Shown here: piece after piece, positions 1 through 10,634 of the stretch
How positions within the stretch are numbered: position 1 is the stretch's first letter
Layout: every line of letters begins with the position of its first letter
Source: Acanthaster planci
Taxonomy: Eukaryota; Echinodermata; Asteroidea; Valvatida; Acanthasteridae
NCBI RefSeq assembly: GCF_001949145.1
Contig: NW_019091448.1
Span: 433,594 to 497,593 of the forward strand
Direction of reading: 5' to 3'
Length of the DNA: 64,000 nt
Notes under the pieces: model-generated
Database searches by the model: none
Told to the model about the DNA's origin: nothing
What the model saw: only the letters and a program-made list of their open reading frames with translations
Position numbers and translations under genes: made by a program

Positions 1-79
1 TTCCAAGTTTGTATTTTTGTTTACGCCAAGTCATAGCAATCTGTGTGCCAACATTTCAGCCTGCAGTCAGTTCAATCAC

Positions 80-300
80 AACTTATGGGCCTTGAGCTAG
101 ACCGAGAGAGGGCATGATTTTCCTGGCAAAAGAGGCTCCTTTGGTAGGAATTTCACTAGTTCAAGAATGACCACGACGTGCACGCAAAGCATGCACGTCC
201 CTACCAACAAAACTACATGTAACACTCCCAACCAGCATGGCTCATTTGAACCAATGAGGGGGTGCTTCTGCTCGAGGCAGATTGTCAGGTATAAAATGAC
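80..300 (+). repeat. Dispersed repeat family A, copy 1
   Basis: This is one of five related copies of a roughly 200-bp repeat in the window (others at 41018-41200, 45776-45995, 50430-50660 and 62578-62790). Shared blocks are a 'gggc..gagct.gaccgagagaggg' start, 'tttcctggcaa', 'gaggctcctttggt', 'ccaaccagcatgg' and a terminal 'gagggggtgcttctgctcgag'. There is no ORF, so it is probably a non-autonomous element (SINE or MITE-like). Its class is not established. Confidence 0.6.
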
Positions 301-1963
301 AGGAAGCGTACCTCATAATGCTTGAACAAAACCTTGGCCAGTGTTTCTCTGAACTGTGTCGGGCACAGTACAGATTCACAGATGACCAGTCGTCTGTCTC
401 TGGGGTTGACCAGTAGGTGGCTGGAAAAAAAAAGGGAGCAGTGGTCAAGCAACCTTTTGACTTCCTTTGCAAAACAGTCATATTTAAGAAACAAATAATA
501 CTTGGCTAATGTACAGAACATAAAGGCCCTCCCGCATTGTGTTTAACAGTGCAACTTCCATGCTTTATATATAAACAATGAAAGATGTTCAGTGAATGCA
601 CACTATCTGTGTTACTGAATACACTGATTCACCAGCATGGGAAGGGGGAGGAGTCAACCCCCCCCCCAGGACTGGCCCAATCATAAGGATTTACACTGAA
701 GGTGTACACTGTTTCCTCTGCAGTTACATTTTAAGAGAATTTTCTCACATACAAAGTATACAGCAACATACTTCGCACAGCATGAAGACAAATGTAAGCA
801 AATGAGGTGTTCATCCAAGGCATGTTTCCCCCAATGTCATTACATTTGTACAAGGAGCTGGAAGGATTAATACATTTCCTAGAGTTTTACGAAAGAAGTA
901 GTGTACACCAAGAGCTACAGATGTGCAAAGCATCACGAGTTACATTAATTGCTGCCTAAATCCACACATGTACATTCAGTGCAGTGTCACATGCAGATCG
1001 GTGTTAGGCCTACTGTTAAAAATGAATTTCATCCAGTGAGCACTTGACAAACTTGGATCGTGTTTGCTCAAAATATGTACATGTAGCTGCCCTTTCCGGC
1101 ACCCTGTAAAGGTAGGGGCATCTACATTACACTCTCCACAGAATGGCACTCTTCTGTGCAACTCACCGGAAGTACACAACGTGGAGGAAGTCCACCAAGA
1201 CATCGTACAGTTCCTCAGAGTTGGAGAAGTCCCATACCCTTATCAACTTTCCTGAACGTGGCTGCTTCACAGAGGAAGCAATGATTGCACGCGGCCCGGT
1301 TTCATTGGCAAAACCGATTCTGGGAGAGGGACAGAGAGAAAAAAAAACATCATGGAAGCAACAACATTTGTCTACTCTATCTTCGCGACTTGTTAGGACT
1401 TGTCTGAAACGTAGTAGGCCTGGCCCAGATGTCAATAAAAAAAGGCCCCAAAATAACTTTTCTTCATTGTGTACAGTTGTTTGTCGTATTGTATTCCATC
1501 TTCTATGACTCAAATTGACTCGAGCTCAACAGGCCTACATGTAGTCTTACTGAACTTAACTCGTCTACACAGTGTGACTTGACTTCTTTACCCCACATGA
1601 CTCCAGTCACTATATTAACATTATCCACACGACTGTGGGGTTCTTTGTCTGCCATGAACCCTACAGTTCAGGGGACAGGCCTACATGTACATTAAAATGA
1701 CTCGACTCTCAGAGTCACAAAATTTAGTGACTCATTTTTACAACTCCGCTACATTTGGTGATGATAGGTTACATAAATGAATCTGACGTGCGTGACCGTT
1801 TGTTTGCCCTTTGCCGGGTCCCTAATTTCGCCACCTATTGTCAAGTCTGCTTGGTTTTCACAGTAAGAGGCAAAATAAGGGACCTGGCGACTATATGGTC
1901 ATACAACAGTGTTTGAAGTGCTAAGAGTGAGAATGGAAAAATTATCATGACATGAATGAAATT
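301..1963. other. Non-genic stretch
   Basis: No convincing coding exon was found. Small open frames on both strands at 1143-1513 overlap each other and carry no recognisable motif. The stretch holds a ten-base poly-C run at 658-667 and several AGGCCTAC/ACATGTA words, the latter common across the whole window. Confidence 0.5.
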
Positions 1964-2264
1964 GTTAGGCCCCAACTACAACATCTGTCCCAACTAAAAC
2001 TGGGATAGTCCCAACCGTAGTGCTGCAGTTGGGCTGGCCCAACTATTGTTGACCAATTTCTATAGAAATTTTCTCAACCTTATCCAAGGTTTAGCATCTT
2101 ACACTTGACACAATTCATCTAAATATGGCACCTCATCTATGTCACGACACTGTAAACAATGAATATGAGTTTGGCACATGCTGGACCTCTGTGCTATAGC
2201 ACTGTAGTTGGGATGGGCCCAATTACAGTTGGGACTGATATTATACATGTAGTTGGGGCGTAAC
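1964..2264 (-). mobile_element. MITE-like element B, copy 1 (inverted relative to copy 2)
   Basis: A 301-bp element bounded by GTTAGGCCCCAACTA on the left and TAGTTGGGGCGTAAC on the right, with further internal palindromic 'cccaact/agttggg' pairs. Its reverse complement aligns along its whole length with the element at 3500-3844, including the central block 'gatgaattgtg.caagtgt'. It has no coding capacity, so it reads as a non-autonomous DNA transposon of unknown superfamily. No clear target-site duplication was found. Confidence 0.7.
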
Positions 2265-2992
2265 AAAACTTTGTATAAATGGTATAAAATGGTATACTCC
2301 TCTGTAACATTAGGCCTCTAGAGATATTGACCAAAGATCGTATAGCACCGCATAGTGGCACAAGATGAACACCTTCACCGTAAATATGGCTGAAATTCTG
2401 TAATCGTGTGGGCGCCATTTGAGCAAGCAATATTCCTGCGCAGTGCACGTTAATGAACAGGCGCAAGTGCCGCAACAAGCACCAACACTACCCTCAGAAC
2501 TGTGGGGTCCAATGTCTGCCCCAGTCAGGGCGAATCCCACAGTTCTGGGGGTAAACGCACACCCGCTGCACCTGTGAATTAATTTGTACTGTGCAGGCTT
2601 GCCCAAATGGTGCCCATAGTGATTACACCTTTTGGGCTGAGTTATCCATCCTGTCATACTAAACTACCGCCAACACGCAGCGGACTGTCAACACATCGTC
2701 AACACAGCGTCAACACCTCCAAAACACGTTAAAAAACAAAAGAAGTGGTATTCAACAGTAAAGTGTTTATTGAGAGGATATTTTGGCTAAACATCAACAG
2801 ATTTAACTCTGGAAAATTGCCGTTTTCATTTTGCTGAAATCGCCTCCCTCAATTCAGCTCAGAAATCAGCAGCCATGTTGCCTTTAGAGCAGCTGGGACC
2901 ATACCATTATGTTAGACGGGTGGTAATATTATGAATTAAAGAAACAGGACAGTTGGATCATCCACAAAACGTACAGATTCCATGACGGGAAG

Positions 2993-3116
2993 TCATTTAT
3001 TATTTTTTTTCTTGGGAATCACAACAAAAGAAAAAAGAGAGAAAAACATCAACATCCAAGTAGACGGCATAAAAAAGATAAAAAAAGAAACCAAACAGCT
3101 CACAAAGGAGGGCACA
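2993..3116 (+). repeat. Near-identical 124-bp direct repeat C, copy 1
   Basis: Starts at TCATTTATTATTTTT and ends at GGAGGGCACA. It is almost base-for-base identical to 4232-4356; by eye they differ by two substitutions and a one-base indel. The unit is purine-rich and codes for nothing recognisable. The flanks differ, so this is a dispersed unit rather than a large segmental duplication. Confidence 0.75.
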
Positions 3117-3499
3117 TTGTAGTTAAAAATTTTTTAAATGATTGAAATTTACAACATGGCATTACCTCCATACCCACACCTAAATGGTACAGTGCAAGTT
3201 TCATGAGGAAGTATGATGGCGGCAAACCGCTACGCTGCTAAAGGATCTTCTTTTGTGTGTGTGTGTGAAAAAAATCCATTTTGAAAACTGATTTATGACC
3301 CCGAACTACTGGAAAGTCTCTTTCAATCCAAGAATTACACTTCTATGCCTCTTTTGTCAAATTAACTTGTATTTTCGGGGAGTTGACGGTGTGTTGTTGA
3401 CGGTAATTAGTAAGACCCTTCTCCAAGCTTGCAGTGTGATAACATTCAACATGATGAATCATGAAGGCACTGGCTCTCTGTTACTTGTTTAGTGCAATT

Positions 3500-3844
3500 G
3501 TTACGCCCCAACTATAGCATAAGTCCCAACTATAGTTATATAGCCTGTCCCAACTAGAGTGCTACAGTTGGGCCGGCCCAACTACAGCAGAGAGGTCCTG
3601 TGTGCATGTGCTCAGCATGTGCCCAAGTCATATTGTTTACAAATGTCATGTCATTGGTAATGGTGCTAAGTGCCACATTTTTGATGAATTGTGCCAAGTG
3701 TGACGGACACATTGACTTGGATAATGTTGAGACATTTCCCACAGACATTGGTCAACAATAGTTGGGCCAGCCCAACTGCAGCACGACAGTTGGGACTGTC
3801 CCAACTATAGTTGGTACTTATTTATGCTATAGTTGGGGCGTAAC
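3500..3844 (+). mobile_element. MITE-like element B, copy 2
   Basis: A 345-bp element with long terminal inverted repeats: GTTACGCCCCAACTATAGCA at the left end and the matching TGCTATAGTTGGGGCGTAAC at the right end. Sub-terminal 'cccaactatagtt' motifs make the ends multiply palindromic. It is the better-preserved partner of the copy at 1964-2264. There is no ORF. Confidence 0.75.
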
Positions 3845-4231
3845 ACAATCATGTAGGTCCATGATGCAATTCAAGGTCGGGTCTAGATTATGAGTATGAT
3901 ATGACGATTCTTACTTTGTATACGCGGCGCCAATATCAAGCACAACTGTGGTTTTTTCCACGGCCGACCCTAGTCCCTCGAAAAATGACATTCTCGTCTT
4001 CCAAATGTTAACAAATCATGCTTTATGTGCAGTGTTCGTTCATGGCTAGACAGTCATTGCTCCTAGTCAAAGATAGTATAGCGCCGCGTTGGTCCTAGTC
4101 TTGGTCCAAGACGCTGGTGCTGGCGGCATGAATTTGGTTCATAAACTCGCTGCCGCTAGGGGGCGTTATCATAATCAACCATCATGCGGCCACATTATTT
4201 TTGAGCAAATGACACATGGGTACGGACACTT

Positions 4232-4356
4232 TCATTTATTATTTTTATTTCTTGGGAATCACAACAAAAGAAAAAAGAGAGAAAAACATCAACATCCAAG
4301 TAGACGGCATAAAAAAGATAAAAATAAGAAACCAAACAGCTCACAAAGGAGGGCAC
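4232..4356 (+). repeat. Near-identical 124-bp direct repeat C, copy 2
   Basis: Second copy of the unit at 2993-3116, in the same orientation and about 1.24 kb away. A 135-codon open frame runs across it (4089-4496), but that frame is dominated by the lysine-rich translation of the repeat and is not considered a gene. Confidence 0.75.
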
Positions 4357-6190
4357 AAAAGAAACAAAGCCTCTGGTGCCATTTGCCGGCCACTATGATT
4401 TGGGCGTACAAAAATATGGACCTCTACACCGCGGGCGTTCTTTATATACAGGGCATGACATTTGCATACAAATGGTGGTGGTCATGCGTACAATAATTGC
4501 TACACGTATACGGGTATGAGTCACGGACGTTCATCTAAACCCGTTGATTGAAGTCACGTACAAGAAATTTCTAAACTAACCAATGCAAACCCATGGAAGA
4601 CTGCCATCACCTTTGATATTTTTGTCAAAAATATGAATAATATCAGTACTCCACACATTTGATTACTGCCTGATGAGGGTTATCAAAGTGATTAGCAGGA
4701 ACAGACTCAACAGCTGTGATTTTAGGCAGTTTGTGTCTTTTCTGCATTTTGAACATGTAGCACATTCAACCCATCATATCATACACAAATGTTGTAGTCG
4801 TATAATTTTACAAAATCCATCTGTTTCAGGCTAGACAAACTCATCAGAAGCAGTTCAGTTTCACTGCATGAGCAGTCCCGTCCTCTGATAACTCAGTTCA
4901 CATTCAGATAGTATCATTTATTCTTGAAGACCCTTATTGGACAGAAAGAAGTTAGGTTATTGTTTATCAACTTGCAAACACATCAATTCTTTAGCTTCAT
5001 GTACTTTGTGATACATGCATGTTTGCTTGGCTAAAGTGGAAATTTTCTTGGCAAGAAAACCAGAAAAGGATCTCGAAAAAATGCACAGGAGTAGTTGAGG
5101 GGGTCTGTCTGGCACACTTTGACCTTTTCTTACGGCGAAATATGAACAGGTCACTAATGAGGTTGGGCTTTGGATACTGAATGACCGTAGGGAAAATTTC
5201 TGGCGAACCGCGTGGGAAGGAATGAAAATGGAATAAGTTTACAGGTGATTCTGGCAGAGTTTGACCTTTTATATAGGAAAGAAACAGTGATCTGACGAGG
5301 TAAAATATACGGGTTTGCAAACATGTTAATGAAAACAAGCATTTCATGGCAGGAATTGCTTAGAAAACTATAAACGATATGTATTTCAAAACGTTTACAC
5401 TCGACACTGAACACTTCAATAGGGCAGGCAGCCAATTTTTCCTTCAAAAGAGGACATGTCTGGCAGTTGACAGGTAAATGCGTCCTTAATTCGTTAACTA
5501 AATGAGCTTAATTTCTTTTTTGGTCCCCAAAGCGGGAAACTCCATTTTCAAGATGTCTGTTATAGAATGGGTAACATGATTTGCCCATGCACAAAGCGAT
5601 TTAGGCATGGAGGCATAATTTATGGTTAGGGCTTGTGGAAGCAAACACAGCGTCGTGGGTTCGAACCGAACTGCTGGCTACATGTGAATTTGAAAGCTAG
5701 TGAAAGACGAAATAAACACATCATACTCATGTACGCGATTTATACATGTACACAAAACAGCAAAACGAAAACTAGTTCTAAAAAAAAATCAGTCATTGAA
5801 CAATCGAGTGAAACACCTCCTTTCGATTGAAACGTTTGGGACAGGGATGCCACAGGGTCTGCTTGAAAATACCAGGAATTTAAAACACTGACCAACGCAG
5901 CTATGTAACTGAGTGTAACTTGTTATTTGAATAATTAGAAAGGGGTTCCAGATCTTGTACAAGAATTTGCTTCGTATCTGAAATCCTCATCTTTTTTTAT
6001 TATTATATTAAATTCATGTGAGTATTTTATTTAAACCTGGAAACACATTCCGGTAAACTAAACTAAACGTGAATTTTGTCCCCCTTGTTTGGCAAACAGA
6101 AATAGTTTGTTACCGTGTTTTTCGATGAATTTAGATAAGATTCTTCTGCCTTCACCAAGCCCTACGGCATAAGCTGCCAAACATCCAAAC
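4357..6190. other. Non-genic stretch with weak tandem similarity and a tRNA-like B box
   Basis: No gene is supported. At 5105-5300 two segments sharing 'tctggca.a.tttgacctttt' suggest an old tandem duplication of about 160 bp. Around 5620-5690, 'tggttagggc' is followed by 'gtgggttcgaacc', an arrangement like the A and B boxes of a tRNA-derived SINE, but the body is too degenerate to classify. Confidence 0.4.
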
Positions 6191-6214
6191 ATTCCATTAT
6201 TCTAGAAATAATTT

Positions 6215-6352
6215 ATTTGGAGCGCACGAAATGATTTCGAACAAACAAAATTATTTCGAGCAATCGAAGCGATCTCGAGCAAACAAAATAAATTATTTCG
6301 AAGGAACGAAATAGTTTATTCGAGTGTACGAAATGATTTCGTGCCCACGAAA
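6215..6352. repeat. Cluster of short palindromic ACGAAAT/ATTTCGT motifs
   Basis: About 140 bp in which ATTTCG and CGAAAT alternate many times, including two copies of ACGAAATGATTTCG, separated by 8-15 bases of variable sequence such as 'aacaaacaaa'. It is neither a clean tandem repeat nor a single hairpin. The function is unknown; it could be a degenerated satellite or a cluster of protein-binding sites. Confidence 0.5.
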
Positions 6353-7107
6353 TACAAACTGAAATTATTTTTGTTTTCTGAGTTTGTTTTCAACGCATGT
6401 CCCTTTAGGGGCTCCGTACTCTGAGCTTCGATGGCTTCAATTTGATTGCACCAACTGGAAAAAGAATATAGACTCAAAACCAAGAGACGATGTGGCATCC
6501 AATGCCAGCGATGATACTGTAGACTGACTGAAACAAACCCAACCTACCAGACCAAGACCCAAATCAAGTAACAGATGAATTTGGTAACTGGTACTAAGAA
6601 ACCATGATCTGAGCAGGAAAAAAAAATTCAAACGAGTTTGCAAATAAATTCAAGGGAATGAACTTTTTCATGACTGAAATTGGTTGGGAAATTAAAATTT
6701 AAACTATACGTTTATCAAAACCTGTACAGTAAACTACATGTAAATTCTATATGTACTGTAGAAATATCAACAGAGCTGACCCAATAATTTTTACTTAAAA
6801 TGAGACCCGGGTTAATTAATCAAAGTGAACCGTGACGTGCGGCACAGTAACAATGAAAACATTGACTGCAGAACATTGCGTTGTGCAGATCACATTAGTA
6901 GGATTCATCGATATCATGGAAACGAATGGTTGGATTGCTCTGCTGAATGAAGAAAATAGTCTACCTTGAGAAAAGTAGCTCAGGCATCCATTACTGGTGG
7001 AAAAGCTACGTGCTCAAGGCAGTCGTTATCTGCCTACGTGCCGACATTGATAACAGGGCCTATGGAAATGCAGCAAGGTGAATTGACATATCAATCTTCT
7101 ATCAAAC
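6353..7107. other. Upstream region of the lectin gene
   Basis: No coding sequence is supported. The part from about 6845 to 6995 is homologous to 9612-9745, upstream of the lectin pseudogene (shared blocks 'cat.gaaacgaa.ggttggatt' and 'gctcaggcatcca'). The duplication that produced the pseudogene therefore included 5' flanking DNA. No obvious TATA box lies just ahead of the start codon at 7108. Confidence 0.5.
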
Positions 7108-7845
7108 ATGCTGTGTGACAAGTTGACAATTTTGTTTGGTGGGGTTCTGTTCCAGTGGATTCGCATGATAAGTGTTGATGCAATCTGCCAAACCTGTCCA
7201 CAAGGTTGGACACAACATGGCTGGTCCTGCTACCAGGTTCCCCGTCCCAGCACAGATAGATTAATGTGGGTGGAGAGCCTTGCAAGGTGCAGAAACCTGG
7301 GCAGCCAGCTGACGGTGCCCGACAGCCAAGAAGAGAATGGTTTCATTTCGAACATGCGGCAGTGGGCCATCGCTCCCTCAGGGGCCAGGAACATCTGGCT
7401 TGGCTGTCTGAAAGTAGAGGGTGAGGGGTGGCTCTGTGAGGGGGAGGACCGGTGGCAGGCCCAGGCAGTCACCAACACCAACACCATTTGCTCAGTCCAC
7501 GATGCCAATTTCAGCATCAAGTGGACGGAGGAAAGCTGCACCAACCGCAAGCACATCCTTTGCGAACGACGGCTGGAGAAGTGTGCCACGTCCGTGCGCT
7601 GCAAAGCAGCCGTCACTGGCGCAGACGGCCATCTCGCCCGGCCTGGATGCCTGTTGGGCCATGCGTACAAGCAAATGCCGGCATCCCACCCGCTGACGTG
7701 CTGCACCGTTTGCTACAAGGATCCCGACTGTCACTCCTTCAACCTCTCCAGGGAGACGTGCCAATTCAACAATGTCACCTTATCCGAGACTGATGCCGGA
7801 AAGTTTTTCACAGAATCGGATGACTGCATGTACTACGAATTTTGA
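7108..7845 (+). CDS. C-type lectin domain plus PAN/apple-like secreted protein
   Basis: A 245-residue single-exon protein. Residues 6-25 are hydrophobic and may act as a signal peptide, although an Arg at 19 weakens it. Residues 30-154 form a C-type lectin-like domain: C30 with PQGW, 'HGWSCY', 'WVESLARC', E76-N77, 'IWLGC' (the WIGL position), W108, C128, W139, C144 and 'ILCER' give the expected cysteine framework. The Ca/sugar WND motif is replaced by W139-T-E and no EPN/QPD is visible, so classical calcium-dependent sugar binding is doubtful. Residues about 159-245 are Cys-rich ('TCCTVCYKDPDCHSFN', terminal 'DDCMYYEF') and resemble a PAN/apple domain, a protein/glycan-binding fold. Likely role: extracellular recognition, possibly immune. 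The lack of introns is unusual for this family. A partial tandem pseudogene lies 1.8 kb downstream. The start at 7108 is the only Met ahead of the hydrophobic stretch. Confidence 0.85.
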   Translation: MLCDKLTILFGGVLFQWIRMISVDAICQTCPQGWTQHGWSCYQVPRPSTDRLMWVESLARCRNLGSQLTVPDSQEENGFISNMRQWAIAPSGARNIWLGCLKVEGEGWLCEGEDRWQAQAVTNTNTICSVHDANFSIKWTEESCTNRKHILCERRLEKCATSVRCKAAVTGADGHLARPGCLLGHAYKQMPASHPLTCCTVCYKDPDCHSFNLSRETCQFNNVTLSETDAGKFFTESDDCMYYEF

Positions 7846-7973
7846 ACCAAATTTTGTAGTGCCTGGAAGCCTCAAACGCTCAAAACAAACACCCCAAGAA
7901 CAGAGTGGAAATACATGTTAGACCTTCATCCAGGTGAGGCAGCTATTTTGCATTCATGGAAAGAGGATCACAT

Positions 7974-7983
7974 AATAAATAAA
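7974..7983 (+). terminator. Overlapping polyadenylation signals
   Basis: Two overlapping AATAAA hexamers (AATAAATAAA) lie 130 bp after the lectin stop codon, a normal distance for 3' end formation of that transcript. Confidence 0.55.
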
Positions 7984-7989
7984 CCTTGA

Positions 7990-9005
7990 AATCCAACATA
8001 ATTTATTTTAGTCACTCAGAAATCATTACCAGTCGTTGACAATGTTAAGAGCACAGCGTAAGGGTTTTTTATATCATTTCCTTGTGTACAGACACATTCT
8101 ATGAAGCAAACTTTCTGTTGAATAGAAAACTTTAAAGTTGGATACTAAGCCATACCAAAACCAAGCCAAAACAGCAGCGGGCAAAGGGTTACGGATCAAC
8201 GACAGTAATACTTACAACTGACGTTGCTTTTGATTGCGTTAATGAAATTATAATTTTTGTGTAAAGCATAGATTATGTACAGGCCTATTTCAAGAGACCA
8301 GAAGATTTCTGTTGAAGATAGGCTTGATTTAAATGCTACATAATAATGTACAGTAAATATCTGCTTTGGTAATCTTAAAATTTGTGTAAGCTTGTATTCT
8401 TTATTTAATGCCTCATGTGGCAAACCCTAGTTATCCAAGTGTGTTGACAAAGTGTGTAGACAAAATGAAGTCTGTAATGTGATAATGCATTAAAAATTGA
8501 ATTTGGGAATTCCAAATTTTTATTTTAAACAATGTATTTTCCAGTAAACTATACATGTACAATGTAGATGATTTCAGTGTTTTTGGCTATTACCATTTCA
8601 AATTGTACATTTTATAGGATAATGCAGGATATACATGTAAGCAATTAATTCACTCTTAATACCGTCATCAGTCTAGCTTTGGCATAAAATAATTCTGCAA
8701 TATTAGGTTTTTGGTTGGCGCAGTTGACCAGACTTAATAAACTTTTTAAGTTTTGCTGCCAGGTCCTGTTTGCAAAACTTTCTTTACAGTCTGTAAATCT
8801 GCCTTTGACCCTTGCGTATATCTAATAGCGTCCGCAATTCATTTCATGTAAAGTTTGAATACCGGTACATGGACTGTAAACGCCTTGTAGCGTTCCCCAT
8901 TCGATAGTATTCCTAGCATTATGTGATGGGCACTTGACCGCTTGTCCTAACTACAGCCAGGCAGACCCTGTTTTCTATCCAACCGAGGTTGTCTCTCTAC
9001 GGGCG
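7990..9005. other. Non-genic AT-rich stretch
   Basis: No gene or recognisable repeat was found between the lectin 3' end and the MITE at 9008. Open frames here are short and without motifs. Confidence 0.5.
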
Positions 9006-9007
9006 AG

Positions 9008-9150
9008 AGTGCGCCTCCAAGAGTTTGCGACGCGTTGGCAAATCTCAACATGCGAAATCTGTCGACCTTTTCCAAACGCCCACTGGGTCGACAGATTTCG
9101 CGCATTGTGATTGGCCATAGCGTTGCAAACTCTTGGTCGCGCACTATTCT
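9008..9150. mobile_element. Palindromic MITE family D, copy 1
   Basis: A 143-bp foldback. The left arm AGTGCGCCTCCAAGAGTTTG mirrors the right arm CAAACTCTTGGTCGCGCACT, and the inner arms carry 'gcgaaatctgtcgacc' and 'ggtcgacagatttcgcgca'. A second full copy lies at 40626-40775 and a half copy at 38761-38829. Short open frames on both strands here are by-products of the palindrome. Confidence 0.75.
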
Positions 9151-9611
9151 GAAACGCTCGTATGGCATTCACGGTAGTATTAATAATAAAGTGTGTGCAT
9201 GTGTACGTGTCTGGTTGTTACGGGTACACGTAAACGTGCACACGAATGCGTACATGTTCCCCAACTGGAGGCAAGAGTATACGGGTCGCAGCTGCTCTGG
9301 TATTTTAACTTTCCACATTACTTTGTTGTTGTTTTAAACAGCACCTTACTTTCTGTTTTAATGCGGTGGAAATCCTGGTTAAAAAGTATGCACACAACTC
9401 CGTTATTACAGATTAACAATTTGTTATTATGGATTACCTGTACTAACACTACGAATTAGTAATTCGTAATAACGCATTAGTAATTCGTAACAACGTGTTA
9501 GTAATTCGTTTACCAAAGGTTTTTTTTCAGTGGCACGATTGGGCGTTCGTAGATGTGCGTTAATTATAGTGAGCCTGTAGATGTGCCCATCAAGAGTGCT
9601 ACACATTAATA

Positions 9612-10592
9612 AAAAAACATACTGATTGCAAAACACTGCTCGTTGAGGTAATCTCATTATGCTTCATCGTTACCACAGAAACGAAGAGTTGGATTACCGG
9701 GCTCAATGAGGAAAAATAAGTTCCCTAGGAAAATTACTCAGGCATTCAGAAACACTATGAATGCAACAACTAGGCCTACTGATAAAAAAAAACTGATTCA
9801 ACCTCTCCCTGCGCTGCGCTGCACTGCAGCCATCATCGGTGCAGACGACTGTCTTCAGGGCCAAGTCAATTCGAATAATTTACTACTCGAATATTCGACC
9901 TTCAACTCGATCGAATATCTGAATATTCGGTCTTACCGACCGGCAGTTGCTAAATCAGTTGCTATAACGTACACAATTGTGCATTATAATCACTAAAATA
10001 GCTTCTCACGTCTGTTAGCAACATTTAAGAGACGAACAATACTTCTTGCCCTGTTGAAAATTTCTCTTCCTTTTACATTTGTCCCCTAACCCCCTGGGGT
10101 GTATGTACAATCATACTGAAATCAGAGGAGTTACCACTGTTAGAAGTGAATAATTTGCTTTTTGAGTTGTTGTAAGATTTCTGTCACTTAACATTTCAAT
10201 CTGCTTGAAACTAACCTCCACAGTGCAATTAATAAAACGAAAGAAAATTCTCCCTCCCTTTTCATGAATGTTGCATTCGAATATTCAAATTCGGAAAATA
10301 ATATTCGCATATTCGATAATCAATTGAATTTCGGATATTCGGCCCAGCCCTCGTTGTCTCGCCAAGCCTGGATGCCTGTCGGGCCACGCCTACAAGCAAA
10401 TGCCGGCGCCACAGCCGCTGACGTGCGCTGCACCGTTACAAGGATCCCAACTGTCACTCCTTCAACTTGTCCGGGGAGACGTGCCATCTCAACGATGTCA
10501 CCTTGTCCTAGGTTGGTACCGGAAAGTTTTTCACAGAATAGGATGACTGCATGTATTATGAATTGTGAACCAAGTCTCTGGTGCCTGGAAGT
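9612..10592 (+). pseudogene. Lectin/PAN pseudogene, tandem copy lacking the CTLD
   Basis: Three blocks match the intact lectin locus in order. 9612-9745 matches the 5' flank at 6845-6995. 9808-9855 matches codons around C165 ('cgctgc..agccatcat.ggtgcagacg'). 10353-10592 matches residues about 175-245 and the first 3' UTR bases ('cctggatgcctgt.gggcca', 'gatgactgcatgta'). Missing are the start codon, the signal segment and the entire C-type lectin domain (roughly 590 bp). The PAN part has a small deletion near 10430, and where the intact gene reads TCC GAG the copy has TCC TAG, a stop. A 497-bp transposon interrupts it (9856-10352). Because the 5' flank is included, this is a DNA-level tandem duplication, not a retrocopy. 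No function is expected. Confidence 0.85.
9856..10352. mobile_element. hAT-like non-autonomous element inside the lectin pseudogene
   Basis: A 497-bp insert starting CAGGGCC and ending GGCCCAGCCCTC, with sub-terminal AT-rich repeats of the type CGAATATTCG on both sides. The flanking octamers ACTGTCTT and GTTGTCTC differ only by transitions. They align with the single octamer GCCATCTC at the same place in the intact gene (about 7629), as expected for an 8-bp target-site duplication of the hAT superfamily. There is no transposase ORF. The class assignment rests on the CAGGG terminus and the 8-bp duplication. Confidence 0.7.
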
Positions 10593-10634
10593 CTCAAAAT
10601 TTGCTCTAAAAAAAATTAACACACAATAAAAAGT

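Noticed and set aside
242-521. Overlapping minus-strand open frames of 78-79 codons
   Set aside because: They overlap each other in different frames, partly cover repeat family A, and have no splice context or motif.
1143-1513. 115-120-codon open frames on both strands over the same bases
   Set aside because: Mutually overlapping, low-information translations; neither shows coding-like composition.
4089-4496. 135-codon plus-strand open frame
   Set aside because: Its middle is the lysine-rich translation of the 124-bp repeat C, present elsewhere without the surrounding frame.
6215-6352. CRISPR-like spacing of short palindromes
   Set aside because: Repeats are irregular and degenerate, spacers are not of constant length, and the DNA is eukaryotic.
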